Origin: Saussurea involucrata
Taxonomy: Eukaryota > Streptophyta > Magnoliopsida > Asterales > Asteraceae
Assembly (NCBI GenBank): GCA_033807775.1
Contig: CM066317.1
Span: forward strand, 32,057,870 to 32,121,869
Reading direction: 5' to 3'
Length of the DNA: 64,000 nucleotides
Shown: piece after piece, positions 1-11,340 of the stretch
How positions within the stretch are numbered: the first letter of the stretch is position 1
Layout of the letters: each line of letters opens with the position of its first letter
The notes under the pieces: generated by a model
Told to the model about the DNA's origin: nothing
What the model saw: only the letters and a program-made list of their open reading frames with translations
Databases searched by the model: none
Program-made: the position numbers and the translations under genes

Positions 1-295
1 TATGAAGAGAGAAACTGCGGAGAGGTAGACCAAGACCATTAGGGTCAGGATCCACAATCTCAGAGAAAAACAAAAAGAAACACATATCTGAAATAGATCA
101 GATCTTAAATGTTGAAAGAGCGACTACGACTGACCAGAGCTACAGAGCTGAGATCAGGTGTGAGTCGATACAGAAACGTGAAGATAAGCAAAACTCAGAG
201 ATGGCAGAGAACAAGAGAAACAAAAGATAATACCAGACGAAATCGCCGTTTGAGAACACCTCCGGCGAGAATCGAACCTTGAAGCTCTGATACCA
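1..295 (-). mobile_element. Leader of a minus-strand Copia-type LTR retrotransposon (internal part leaves the window)
   Basis: Read on the minus strand, the segment begins right after an LTR with the primer-binding site TGGTATCAGAGC (plus-strand 284-295), which matches initiator tRNA-Met. It then continues as untranslated leader towards the left window edge. No gag frame is visible in the 283 bases present. The Copia assignment rests only on the primer site and the short LTR, so Gypsy remains possible. Confidence 0.65.
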
Positions 296-670
296 TGTAC
301 AAAATGTAAATCAAACTTTTATTAAACTTTGAGAAACAAATCTAATACTTACAACAAAAACTCACTACAAAGATCACTCAACACACATCAACTTCAAAAG
401 GTTTGAAGTTGATAACCCTAATTCTAGAAACCCTAAAATCGAGAGAGAAAGATAACTCTGTGAACTGAGAGAGAATTTAAAATCGTAAGTGATTACAAAT
501 GAGAATAAACCCCGTTTTTATATTAACAACTTTTACTAATTTGCACTTTAGTCCTTTTCTTCTTAGTCCCTGAAACTCCTGAATTTGCTCCACTACCCTT
601 GGTTCAACTAAGCATTGAAGCGCCATCCAGATCTTTACTTGACACATTTAGTCCTCATACAAACATAACA
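296..670 (-). repeat. LTR (5' LTR of the minus-strand element at the window's left edge)
   Basis: The 375 bp unit runs from TGTACAAAATG to CATAACA, giving the inverted TGT...ACA ends expected of an LTR, and directly abuts the primer-binding site at 284-295. The partner LTR lies outside the window, so neither LTR divergence nor the target duplication can be checked. Confidence 0.65.
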
Positions 671-869
671 ACAAAAATAAATTAAGTTAAGTAGTTAATG
701 ACAAGATTGGTCTAATCGAGTAGTTTTAACATTTTTGCAATCCAAACTCATTCGAGTATTATAACTTTATAAAATCTTTTTGTTTTCTTCTTTGAAATGG
801 TAGACAAAACCAGTTGAATATTTGACAATCCAAACTCATTCGAGTATTATAACTTTATAAAATATTTTT
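671..869. repeat. AT-rich spacer with a spaced direct repeat of about 38 bp
   Basis: Two nearly identical copies starting CAATCCAAACTCATTCGAG lie at about 738-775 and 826-863, 88 bp apart. They lie just outside the GC-rich arm that starts near 870. They may mark a deletion or duplication at the lost left end of that element. No gene is seen. Confidence 0.5.
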
Positions 870-1082
870 GATTGGTTCCGGTTCTGGTTCTCATTTTTTT
901 GGAACCGCTACCCGCTGGGTACACGTCGGGACCGGTTCCGGGACCGAGTACCTGGCCCCGCCGGGTACCCAGAACCGGAACCGACGGGTACCCGGTATAT
1001 TTTAATAGAAAATATCTATATATAATATATTTAATTATTTATTACATATAAATATTTAAGTAAAAAAAAATAATAAACTAAC

Positions 1083-3238
1083 TGTAACGTCCCAAAAATT
1101 ACAATAAATTTTAACTTTTAAAAATACCATTTTATTAAATAAAACCATAAGTATTTGAATCCAATCAAACGTTTATCCAAATCTCGTTAAGTTAAATAAC
1201 CGAATCAATTAGCACAGCGGAAAAATGTGAATAGTATAAACATAATGTCTCCAAGCAAAAATGATAAAAGTCTCCACAACGCGCCAGTGTGTACCGTCAC
1301 GCCTTGCTGCCACTCGTACATGAAACATTAATTTGTAGGGGAAGAGTAAGCACAAAGCTTAGTGAATTCAAACACATACGTACAATATCAATCATATCGA
1401 CACCACCCCTATCAGCAGATAGATATAACAACCAACACAAGCAATTTAATAACACAAGCACACTCATGCAAGAACACCTATGCATGTACCATTCGGTCTC
1501 CCCGAATTCATACAACGCTCGTGTACGCATCCCTCGGTCTCCCCGAGTTCATACCACACCCGTGTACGTACTCCTCGGTCTCTCCGAGTCCTCGGTGTCC
1601 CCGAGATTTATACGACACCCAAGACCTTATACTAGACACTACTCGGCCTAGTACTACACACAAACAACACAGAAATCACACACGAACTACAACAATGCGC
1701 ATACAATCTCTATCATACGCAGTGAGTGAACTCACCTCAGAAAGCAATGTAGAACTCCACGAACAGCGACACGAACCCGCCAACTCCAACTCACTTCTTT
1801 CCACCTAAAGAAGTGTTATCAAGTGTCAAAGTGTAGCCCCAATCCGAAATTACAACTACAAGTCTAAACGTACAATTTCCGGTTTTTGGTCTAAAACTAC
1901 AGGTCTGTTCGTGACTTGTTTAGCCCCCCTTAAACCCATAAAACCAGAAATATTATTCTATAAATAGAAGGTTCTATGTCTTAGGTTTCCAGGGACATAT
2001 CGCACGCGTTCATACGAGGTCCCTACTATTTTATACGAATTTTCTAAGACCGACTACCCAAACTGCGAATTTCGGACCAGTCTGTACTAATTGCTAATTT
2101 AGCCCTAGTTAGAGGCTTTATTAATTTTTATGTAACACATAGGAAACCTACTCAACACAATTTTTGAGATTTGGGCACTGGTTTCACCTCAATCCGAGCT
2201 TCCTAGATTATTCTACGGATTTTACAAAACAGGGATAAAACGGGCGATTCACATAAAATGATAACATTTAAAACGGTTTAGGTTTCCCGTTTAGGATTTG
2301 GATTAGAGTTTTGGCATCTAAGTCTGAATTACACCAGCACTACCCACTGCCACCCCTGGCAGTGGCGGTCGGCGGCGGCGTGGGGGCGGCAGCCACCACC
2401 GGCGGTGGTGGCGGTTCGATACTAAAACTCCGGCGAGACCCCATGGATACTCCCACCAACCTACCTCGCCACACACACACTCGTGCCTACCCTAACAGTC
2501 GTAACTCGCTATCACATCCACCGAACTGGTGGTGCACGGCGGCAGCTATAGCCGCGGCGATGACAGTGGTTTCGGTAAAACAAATCGATGAGGCTAAAGG
2601 GAACGATCCCACCATTCCAGCTCGACCGTACCCACACCCACGCACGACTAAACCACCGATCATGCACGTGACAACCACCGACTGGTGGTGCACGGCGGCG
2701 GCACCATGTCAGCAGCCATGGCTGCGGCGGCGGTTTCGAGGTTGAAGACGACGAAAGAAAGAAACAAGGAGATGAGAGAGCTTACCTATCGGCAATGGCA
2801 ACGCAGCACCACACGACGACTCCTGCTCCTCTCTCTTCCCGTTCGTCGGTTCCTCCTCTCTCTCTCTCTCTCTCTCTCGTTATACCACGCTCTCGCCGGC
2901 AAAGGACAGCGGCGACGGCGATTCTGGAGTGATTCAGCGGTGGTGGCAGCAAGATGGGAAACGGATAGGGTTGCGCTTAGGGTTTTTCTCGGCTGCTACT
3001 TGCGTGGGACGAAAGTAAAACGAGAAGAAGGGGAGGGGGTCGGTATTAAGGCCGATCCCCATGCAACTTATACAATAATGGCACTTTTAGTCCCTGCTCT
3101 TTCCAACACCTTGCAAAATGATTAAAGTTTTACCATATCTAACATTTTGGTCAATCCCGTCCATCCCGTTACTAAACATTTATTTAAAGAAAACATTAAA
3201 CAAAATAAAAATATCCATACCGGGACACGGACTTTACA
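1083..3238. mobile_element. Probable solo LTR of a Ty3/Gypsy element
   Basis: The unit starts TGTAACGTCCC and ends GGACTTTACA, near-inverted ends typical of plant Gypsy LTRs. The flanking 5-mers are CTAAC (1078-1082) and GTAAC (3239-3243), four of five matching. It contains an imperfect repeat of CTCGGTCTCCCCGAG-like units (about 1494-1612) and a (TC)n run near 2853-2878. GC-rich open frames around 2311-3125 are low-complexity and resemble no protein. An alternative right end at 5205 (GTGTTACA) was considered, but its flank does not match. Confidence 0.5.
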
Positions 3239-3330
3239 GTAACTAAAATAACCTTTTAGGGTTTAACTTTCAAATTCAGTTTCCACATTCCTTATTCACT
3301 TCAGAGCTCAACTCACACAACAGTCCACAG

Positions 3331-3560
3331 CCGCCGCACACCTCAACACAGCCACCGAACCGAACTGCCGATTTCTCAGCCGCCGCCCGCCGCACACAGC
3401 CACTGAACGCCGATAAACTCACACCACAACCGCCGCACACCTCGACACAGCCACCGAACCGAACCGACGATTTGCTCAGCCGCCGGCCGCCGCACACAGC
3501 CACTGAACGCCGATAAACTCACACCACAGCCGCCGCACACATCTCTGATTTGCTCACACC
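3331..3560. repeat. Minisatellite, about 100 bp unit, 2.3 copies, GC-rich
   Basis: The phrase CCGCCGCACAC recurs at about 3331, 3430 and 3531, with the intervening CACAGCCAC(C/T)GAAC and GCCGATAAACTC blocks repeated in order. Open frames across it are a by-product of the repeat. It lies in the right half of the hAT-like remnant. Confidence 0.7.
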
Positions 3561-4070
3561 ACACCAAACGCCGATTTGCTCACTTGCTCAGCCTCAAAGG
3601 TATTTCAAATGTGCTCTCTGCTCCAATTTTTGCTGTTTGCTGTTCTATTTTTTCTTAGATGTGCTATCTGCTCTATTTTTTGCTATTCCATTTTTGCTCT
3701 TATTTTTGTTGTCCGATCTGCTCTAATTTTTATTTCTGCTGATAATGTTGTATTTGTACGATAATTTTTAGGGTGTTTTGTTTCTGCTGTTTGTTTTTTA
3801 TTTCAAATGTATTTCTGCTCTTGAGTCTTGATAATGTTGTATTTGTCGGATCTGCTCTTGACATCTATTGCTCCAAACAATGTTAAAAAATAAAAATAAA
3901 AAGTTGTCAGCGGGTACCCGGAACCGGTTCCCAGCGGTTCCGGGACCGGTTCCAAAAAATAGAGAACCGACGGGAACGGTTCCGGTTCCGGTTCTTTCTT
4001 TCTAGGAACCGCCGGTTCCGGTTCCATGAAAATAGGGCGGGTACCCGGTATTGCTCACCCCTAGGAGCAA

Positions 4071-4267
4071 GGACCGAGAGTCGAAGGCAAGAACCAAAAG
4101 TCTTACCCGGTAAGTGTGTGCGACGACTCTTACCACAGTTAGCGCTTACCGGCTAAATTATTGCATACAATGTCATTTTGGTGGACTAAAATCTTACCCG
4201 AAAGTAAGTGATGGTGTTGAATTTTACCGGCAATCACTTACCCGGGTAAGTGATTAGGTAAACGACC
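4071..4267. repeat. Dispersed repeat built on CTTACCCGGTAAG, second copy at 48180-48370
   Basis: The block contains several CTTACC(C)GG(G)TAAG palindromes and the string AAATTATTGCATA...GGACT...TTACC. A diverged copy of the same order lies at 48180-48370, ending in a similar CACCCCCTTAG versus GACCCCTAAC. No terminal duplication could be defined. The family is not recognised. Confidence 0.4.
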
Positions 4268-5215
4268 CCTAACAATGCATTATAAAATATTAGAAGCCTA
4301 TTACAAAACAAAACCCAACCAAGTCACACCATCTCCGTTTCAGGCAACAACAACTCGATCAATTTGGAGGTCGATTTGACTCGGTATTCATCATTTTAAT
4401 TCAATCTTTTTACAATAACTCATTATATCATTTAATACTGTTGATCGACATAGAAATCTACATCTAAATCGAACTATACAACTATAATTTTGAGTTTTAC
4501 TTTGGGTTTACATTGAACCGTCGATTTTTACCGAAACCAAATAAGTAGCTTTCAAGCCATTACACGACTCGTCTTCTACACGAACGATTTCGGAACATAA
4601 TACATCACAAAAAAAAACTTAATTACGAGCCTAGATTAGAAAGATACCTCAAATCGATCGAAACTCGAAAACTCTAGCTTAACTTCGAGATTGATTTCTT
4701 CTACGCCCTTCGGTTGCATTTGTCCACACTTATGGATCTTCTTCCTCCCGATTGAATGACAACCCTAATTCGATAATTACTATCATTTATAGTTGCACAA
4801 CTCCTTAAATTTCTTCTCCTCTATCCCAAACTGATTATCTTTAAAACTTAAAATTCAAATTATTTAAAACTTAAAATTCAAATCATTTAAAATTTTACAA
4901 CTAGACCCCTTGACTACATATGCCTTACACTTTTAGTCATTTGACAAAGTCATCCAATAGTCCATCGTATATATGAAATGTTTATCATTAATTTCTTTTT
5001 TTATTTAATAATAAAATTTCAACTTAGGACCCTTCCACTTTAACCATCTTTCACCTTATTCCTTTTGATATAAAACTACAATAAATATGCATAAATATCT
5101 ATATTTAAATATACCATTTTCTCTTAATTCCTAAAATGTAAAAGAAAAATTAAACTTAATACTAAAATAATCCATTATGCCAAAACCCAAACTTTGGAGT
5201 GTTACACGTTACAAC
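4268..5215. other. AT-rich non-genic stretch, possible LTR fragment
   Basis: No supported gene. The stretch ends in GGAGTGTTACA (to about 5205), resembling a plant Gypsy LTR terminus, but no matching start or target duplication was found. Confidence 0.3.
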
Positions 5216-6748
5216 GAATTATTCATATATTTACTTAGAGGGTGTGTACTTTTGACTTAAATCAACTTAATGGCTCTTTTGGCTTATTCGCACAGCTATA
5301 CATGGTTGTTTACTTGTGACTTAATGATAAAGAAAGGGACTTATTATATATAATATGGACCCAGGGGAGTCTAACTGTTTTTAGTTTGATCTAAGCCCTT
5401 TAAATTAAACCCAACTTTTGATTTGGGCCGTTTAAAATCATTCAGCCATTTCGTTCAGCCTATTAAGCCATTCATTAATCTCCCTCTCCACTCACGGTTA
5501 CTATCTACTCTGCAAACCGCCCTCTCCCTCTCCCCCGACAACTGAACTGAAGCCACGATTTTAAATTCCTCCTCCTCTTCTCCACACTCCCCCCTCTCAC
5601 CACGCCTCACCCCGATTTCTCTCCCCCTCTCACCACGTCTCTTCTTTCTGATCCCTGGATACGCTTGCCCCTTAGATTTCGCCTTCAACCTCCAGCACAT
5701 GTTTGAGTTGAAAACCCCTAATTTCTCTCCCACTTCTCCTCTTCCTGTAACTTCTCCACGTCCCTAATTTCTCTCCCCATCTTCTCCATAAAACCTCTAA
5801 AGAAGTCTCCTCTGTTGTCTAAACCACCATCCAGAAAAAAGAATCATCCACCACGCAATGATGTGGAACATATCTTCATCTTCTGATCAGACACCTCCAT
5901 CTCATCAAACCGATCAATCTCCAACGAAGTTACAAGTCGATTTTTCTTCAGGTTCGATCTCTCTCTGTTGTTCGATTTCTGAGTTCTCCGATTTCATGTT
6001 CCATCTTCTAACAAGTTCGATTATGTGGTTCGTTTTTATCCTCGATGTTAGGTTAGATTTCTCTTCAGTAATCGATTTCTCATCAGTGATTCTATAAATT
6101 AAATTTCGTTTTCATCCTCGGTTTTGGCCAAACATTTAACTTTTGAGACAATTTTCAAGGAAATTTGGAGCTGCTGGAACCTTGAGGAAGAAAGAGATGA
6201 TACGGTAATTTTAATTATGGTTAGATATGATATAGGCATTTTCAGTCGCTGCCCTGCAAGTGCTCTGATCATTTTTTTCTAATACCATTGTTACATTGTA
6301 TTTGATTTTGGGGTTTCCTCTTATTGGAACAAGTTGCAGCTTTTGTATCCTTTTTGGCTCATACTTGGCTTAATGTTGCTCTTCTCGGTGATTCTCTGAG
6401 ATTTTTGAAGATGTACAGAAGAACCCTGCTGGGATCGGAAGAGGAAGAAATCGATTGGAAATCCAACAATAGTCGAAGAGGGAGATGGAATTATTTTTGA
6501 GCAAACCAATCTTTATGGGAACACTGGGATGGCCATCGTTTTTTACTTGATTCCTTTATCGAGTCCTAATCAGTCCTTTTTTGGCCCTAATGTCAATACC
6601 TTGGGAGCAGGTTTTTGGTTCTGATAATCAAATGTTTTCCTCTGTTGGTCTGCTTTAAGAAGGTTTGATATATATCAAATATAGCATAAAGTGCAGATTA
6701 ATTAGTACTTCAATCCGCTACATTCTTTGTGATAATAACTCTTTACAG
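5216..6748 (+). other. Gene-like leader region without a recognisable product
   Basis: 5450-5860 is pyrimidine-rich like a plant 5' UTR. It is followed by an open frame from ATG 5858 (to 6097) that looks like a first exon ending near CTTCAG|GTTCG at about 5952. The protein start (MMWNISSSSDQTPPSHQ) resembles no family I know. The segment may be the head of the gene whose tail is the SERINC fragment, or a separate captured piece. No SERINC N-terminal cysteine-rich or early transmembrane sequence could be found here. Confidence 0.3.
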
Positions 6749-7394
6749 TTTTCCAGTGAGCCTGTCAGCGACAAATGCAGCCCTGAAAAGCACGAGAACG
6801 AGCATGTTGATTGGATAACTGTTCTTGTAAGCAAACACGGAAACACCCTATATTTTATACCTTAAACTCAACATATGATTCTGCATTTACTTAGTTATCG
6901 TTCTTGTGGTTTCAAGGGTTCCTGATCGGGATTTCCGCCATTGTCATGGCAACGTTTTCCACTGGGATCGATTCACAAACATTCCAGGTTCCTTTTTTAT
7001 TTTATAAAAATCTCAAATTTATTAGTTTGTGAATGAGTACTTATGCATAAAAGCTTTGTTTAATTTGTTGTTAAGTTGAGGAAACAGAATGATCAGATGG
7101 AGGATGATATCCCGTATAAATATGGATTCTTTCACCTGATATTCTCCTTGGGGGCTATGTATTTTGCTATGCTTTTCATCAGCTGGAATCTTGATAGCTC
7201 AACTAGGAAGTAAGATCCAAATGCTTTTTTTCTTTCTCATGAATCTGTAATGATCAAACCTGCAGCTGTCAAATTTCGATTCAATAAAAACCCATTTTAT
7301 GTAATTTTGTGTAACAACAGATGGAGAATCGATGTCGGTTGGGCGAGTACATGGGTGAAAATAGTTAATGAATGGTTTGCAGCCACAATACATT
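6749..7394 (+). pseudogene. SERINC/TMS membrane protein, C-terminal exons only (fragment)
   Basis: Four consecutive exon-like blocks encode the C-terminal part of a SERINC (serine incorporator, TMS1) family multi-pass membrane protein: 6749-6826 (SSEPVSDKCSP, DWITVL), about 6916-6987 (GFLIGISAIVMATFSTGIDS), 7076-7209 (DDIPYKYGFFHL, GAMYFAMLFISWN) and 7321-7394 (WRIDVGWASTWVKIVNEWF). Introns show GT donors at 6827, 6988, 7210 and 7395. The second exon has lost its in-frame acceptor: the available AG (6915-6916) shifts the frame by one base. The conserved last helix is replaced by unrelated residues, and all exons for the N-terminal half are missing. The family is conserved and clear; that it is a dead fragment is inferred. 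A Helitron 3' end lies 1.4 kb downstream, suggesting capture. Confidence 0.8.
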
Positions 7395-7695
7395 GTAAGT
7401 ATATATATGTACTTATATGATTCTGATTGTACTTATATATTTCAGGCATCGACTTGAAGGTAAAAAAACAATCGATTATTCAATAAATTTCTCATTCTTT
7501 TTGGTTAATTCTGGAACCGATTTGATTGAATTGCTTTTTAATTTGATTTGTTGTTAGGATTTTGGATTGAATTGAAACGAATTTATGATGGATATCTATG
7601 CACACCACCTGTTTGATGAAAAGGATGATTGAAATTGAATATGTCAATTACTTAGTTTAGGAAGAATTGACCTTACAAAATTATTTTATTTGTTG

Positions 7696-7800
7696 TAGTT
7701 TTTCAATATAGTAAAATGCAATATGGTGTTTTCAATATTGTGTAATAGTTTTTCAATATAGTAAAATGCACTATGGTGTTTTCAATATTGTGTAATAGTT
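7696..7800. repeat. Tandem duplication, 50 bp unit, two copies
   Basis: Units 7696-7745 and 7746-7795 (TAGTTTTTCAATATAG...) are identical apart from a single A/C difference, followed by a short partial third copy. It lies in AT-rich DNA after the SERINC fragment. Confidence 0.8.
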
Positions 7801-8103
7801 TACCCAAATATGGTGTTTTCTCAGCCATTGGTTATAATTGAAGGTATTATGATGCAAGCTCATTTATATAATGAGCTGTTGGAAGAGATTACACATCCAT
7901 GTTTTATAGCATAAGATGATTAAAGTTGTTCCTGAATACAGAATAGCAGCTACTGTTTAATTTTTTCCTCCTACAGTTGTAGGTTTACTTTTCTTTTGTT
8001 TATCAACAGATCCAGAAATGCAACAACAAATAGACAAATATATGGCGGTTGGTCAAGCATCATTTTGTGTATTGCTACTGGTACAATTTTGTTGCACCTT
8101 ACG

Positions 8104-8308
8104 GGGGTGTTTTATTTAAAGTGCTTATTAACTTATTCCAGTGTGATACCAATAATAAGGAGTTTTTAGTGTTTGGATGGGGAAAAATGCTTATACAGTA
8201 ATAAAGAGTTTTTGACAAGTTACTCCTTTCTAACTTATTAACTTAATTAAAACAATTTATCAACTTTTGGTCATTTTACATGTAAAAGCAATCCCAAACG
8301 CTCCCTAA
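8104..8308. mobile_element. Possible MITE with GGGGGTGTTT / AAACGCTCCC ends
   Basis: The ends GGGGGTGTTTTAT and CCCAAACGCTCCC are imperfect inverted repeats. The interior contains inverted CTTATTAACTTA-like words. No clear target duplication, so the boundaries are tentative. Confidence 0.3.
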
Positions 8309-8757
8309 AAAATAACTTATCTAGATTATAATAATGTCGTGTACCCGACCAACGGAGGGTTTTCAACCAATTGTGTATTTGTTTAAATAAAGGAGACTCT
8401 TTATTTATATATACAACTACAATTTTCAAGAATTGAGATATGGTGGACAACTGGACATAGTATTTTGAAGGTATTATAATTTGTTACCTCAACATGATCA
8501 ATATTTTTGTTTGAGAAATGTCTACATTTACCTAAATATGAGTTGTATCTTGGGTAGAATTACCATATTGATTATATCATGTTTAGTGGCATGGAGAATG
8601 GTTTGAATGTACGAGTTCTTTCTCTATATCTCTCGCTTATTACTAGAAAGGGGTTAAGATGTCATCTGAGATAATCTATAATGTCTTTTGGAGAATCCCT
8701 CGAGATTAGTACAAGATTGACTAATAAAAAAGTTGAATCTAGATTAAAATCATGTTG

Positions 8758-8789
8758 TATACCCGACCAACGGACGGGTATAACACTAG
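8758..8789 (+). mobile_element. Helitron 3' terminus (hairpin plus CTAG)
   Basis: A perfect 8 bp stem, TATACCCG (8758-8765) and CGGGTATA (8775-8782), is followed three bases later by CTAG (8786-8789) and then T. This is the canonical Helitron 3' end and A/T insertion site. A degenerate copy of the same end (TACCCGACCAACGGAGGGT) lies at about 8339-8358. The 5' TC end was not located. Because the body must lie to the left, the SERINC fragment could be cargo. Confidence 0.6.
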
Positions 8790-8902
8790 TTCGCACAGTA
8801 TGGAAGGGGTGTGTTGTCCCCATTAAGCCAAAAACCTGACAAATATACCCCTGTTAGAACACGCCTCCCCCTAAAATCCCTCACCCCCTCTCTTTCAATC
8901 CC

Positions 8903-9037
8903 ATGGCTGGACGCTCCAACTCAAACCCTAACACCATCGCTTCCAGAAAGCACCTCCAGTTCTCGTCGTTGCACCTTTTCTCCGACGAATTTTCTCTGAC
9001 GGACGACCTTCTTCCCTTCGGTTTTCATCATCGATGA
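8903..9037 (+). CDS. Short open frame of 44 codons, unknown, possibly a truncated first exon
   Basis: The frame begins MAGRSNSNPNTIASRKHLQF and ends at TGA 9035-9037. It follows a pyrimidine-rich, UTR-like stretch (8850-8902), which is why it was noticed. It has no recognisable domain and no obvious continuation. It could be the start of a degraded gene or chance; nothing ties it to a function. Confidence 0.2.
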   Translation: MAGRSNSNPNTIASRKHLQFSSLHLFSDEFSLTDDLLPFGFHHR

Positions 9038-9798
9038 AGTTTTCATCTTTTATTAATCTCATGTTTGAGAGTGATGGCAGATATAAAGGTAGACCTATAA
9101 AAACATAATACTCTCCACCCCAACCCATTTTTGCCCCTGATTTTTGTTCTTCACTCTCCAAGATTTCTTACAAAGTTGCATTCTTCCCTGATTGATTTTT
9201 GTTCTTCACCGAGCAAGCTTTCTTACAGAGTTGCATTCCCCTTTATTTTTGTTCTTCATTCGCTGAACGTGTTATCCTAATTTAACCCTGAATTTTTTTG
9301 CCATTGCCGATAAAGTTGGGATGATAGAGGTGGGGAAATTTATTTCTGGGTAAATTTTGAGAAACAATAAAGGTCGCCGACCAGAGAAAAGCATGTGATG
9401 AGATAGGTAGTTTTTTTTTATTTTTTTATTTCCACAATGGATGTGGATGCGATAATTTGTGGTTTATTGGAGATTGATAAATTAGTTTAGGAATTGTGTT
9501 TGCTGAGATTCTAAACAATATGTTATTTTTTCTAAATTGATTGGATTCTTAATTTTTTTTGTCATTTTAAAATATCAAACTGTTTATTTTGCATTGAGGG
9601 GTAAATCGGTAATTTTCTTCATTAAGACTGTTGATTCAGGAGAAAAAGTAAACAATAACACATTTTTGTCCAGACACACTAATTTATCCAGAAAGATAAA
9701 TTTATACATACAAGACTTAATACAAAATTTGATAAAAAAACCCCTTAATTTATTAAAAAAACATTACATATAAATATCAACTAAAATTAATATCTTAA
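9038..9798. other. Non-genic AT-rich stretch
   Basis: Nothing gene-like could be supported. A short duplicated phrase (TTTTTGTTCTTCA...AGATTTCTTACA) occurs near 9142 and 9197. Confidence 0.5.
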
Positions 9799-10848
9799 TG
9801 TTGGTCCCAGCTATGGATTAGCAATTGTAAACAAGTATTGTAGAAGGGGGGTTGAATACAATACACAAATTTTTTCACTTAATTTAATTCTTTTATTGAA
9901 AAACTTCAAATAAGAATTACACACAGAAACTATTGATTGTTGCGGAACAGAACAGATAAATCAGTTCAAACAATCTTACACATAGACACACAGAGAATAA
10001 GAACAATTGTAAAACACTTAGTACAAACAATGAACTTTTGAGAGAGGAGAGAAATGCCAACACTTGAGAGCTTGGAGAGTCTGTAATCTGGTTAGGTTGC
10101 AAGGTTGAAGATGATCTCTTTATATAGTGCCTCATGCATTAAATGCATGGACACTTGTCAAGCAGAGCTTGGAAGGCAGGATGGAAGCAGGTCTTCTGAA
10201 AAGTACTGAGATGTACTTTTGTCTTTGCACATTTGTCTTGAAGCGTTGACTTGTAGGTTGAAGTTGAACTTTCTTAAAAGAGATAAGAAATCCAAAGAAC
10301 CTTTTTCTGATCATCGGATTATGTCTCTGTCATTGCAAGATATCCCAAATATATTTTGCAGATAAAGTGGAATATACCTGTTGTAAACTGTTGGCCTATG
10401 ATCTCTTCAAAGATATCTTCAAGAATTCTTTCTTAAGGAATTCTCTGTCGATCATGTCTTCAACATCTCCAAGAGATCCTGATCATGTCTTCAACATCTT
10501 CAAGAGATCCTGCCGATCAAGTCTTCAACATCTCCAAGAGATCCTGATCATGTCTTCAACATCTTCAAGAGATCCTGCCGATCAAGTCTTCAAGATTATC
10601 CTTGCTATTCAAGTGTACTGGCCTAAGACCTTAGGAGGTCTCAAGTAGCAGCTTAATCTTTGGTTGAGAAGTCTATCTTCAATCCGCTTTGAAGATATAC
10701 TTCTACTTTGTTTCTTCAGTTGATCTTCGACTTCACCGAACATTTTTATACAATTAAACTGCTTGTAAAGAACCTAAAAATTATTCTAAGTATGAACTGT
10801 GTAAAAATGAAAGACTGAGGTCATCTTCAAATCTTAAGTGACCCAGCA
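9799..10848 (-). mobile_element. Solo LTR of a Copia-type element (SIRE-like style), minus orientation
   Basis: The ends are TGTTGGTCCC (plus-strand start) and GACCCAGCA (plus-strand end), near-inverted. The flanks are CTTAA (9794-9798) and CTTAT (10849-10853), four of five matching. Read on the minus strand it has a TATATAAAG box (rc of about 10118-10125) and an AATAAAAG-like signal near 9890. It then has the stretch ATTCAACCCCCCCTTC close to its end, typical of SIRE-like plant Copia LTRs. No primer site or internal region follows, so it is a solo LTR. Confidence 0.65.
10452..10595. repeat. Tandem repeat in the LTR, units of about 31-34 bp
   Basis: Units of the form GATC(A)NGTCTTCAACATCTNCAAGAG are repeated about five times, alternating between CTGATCATG and CTGCCGATCAAG variants. 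In the minus orientation of the LTR they lie upstream of its TATA box, a position typical of LTR enhancer repeats. The regulatory role is inferred. Confidence 0.7.
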
Positions 10849-11059
10849 CTTATGATGTTAATAATTATATACAATTATTAATTGAATGGTGGTTGAATAG
10901 ATAATTGGATGACCATTAAATTAGATCGGTTTGATTTTATTGAATTCTAAAATCTAGACCGTCTTTTAAAAATTAGCCAATCCAAATTAGACGTTGAATT
11001 TTGAACTCAATCCTATACAATTAAATATTCGATTATAATCTGATGTTGTAATTAGGTTA
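10849..11059. other. Short AT-rich spacer
   Basis: Contains the solo-LTR target duplication and no gene. Confidence 0.5.
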
Positions 11060-11340
11060 GAGCATCTCCAACATCTATGCTAAAATGGAAAAATGTGAGA
11101 TTTTAACATTTTTGTTGCTTCAACAACTATGCTATACTATATGTTAAAATAGAGAAAATATGAGAGATTGTAAAAATCTCTAAATTTAAAGAGACCTCTA
11201 AATAGATAGTTTCCCCTAAAACTAATTATTACTCCCAAAAAAACGAAATTTTTCTCTCCTACATTCCATATATTGAATATTTTTTAAGATAATTAAATAA
11301 ATTGAATATTTTAATAATATAATTAATACAAGAGTTGTTA

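Larger units (their letters stand above)
870..4063. mobile_element. hAT-like element remnant with GC-rich GGTACCC/GGAACC arms, split by a solo LTR
   Basis: Both flanks (870-1000 and 3905-4063) are built of short GGTTCC/GGGTACCC motifs in inverted orientation, and the right end is GCTCACCCCTA (ending at 4063). That end is the inverted form of the TAGGGGTGA terminus of the better-preserved element at 15306-15925. The left terminus is missing and no target duplication can be read. The middle is interrupted by the LTR-like unit 1083-3238. No transposase frame remains, so it was non-autonomous or is a fossil. Confidence 0.5.

Noticed and set aside
1289..3125. Several open frames of 120-148 codons inside the 1083-3238 unit
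   Set aside because: They overlap in different frames over low-complexity LTR sequence (CTCGGTCTCC repeats, GGC-rich runs, TC repeats) and show no domain or splice structure.
3276..3567. Cys/Gly-rich minus-strand open frames
   Set aside because: Produced by the 100 bp minisatellite; repeated identical peptides mirror the DNA repeat.
1083..5205. A single 4.1 kb LTR from TGTAACGTCCC to GTGTTACA
   Set aside because: The flanks do not match (CTAAC versus CGTTA), and the GC-armed hAT remnant would have to lie inside it in a way that conflicts with its left arm at 870-1000; the end at 3238 gives a better target duplication.
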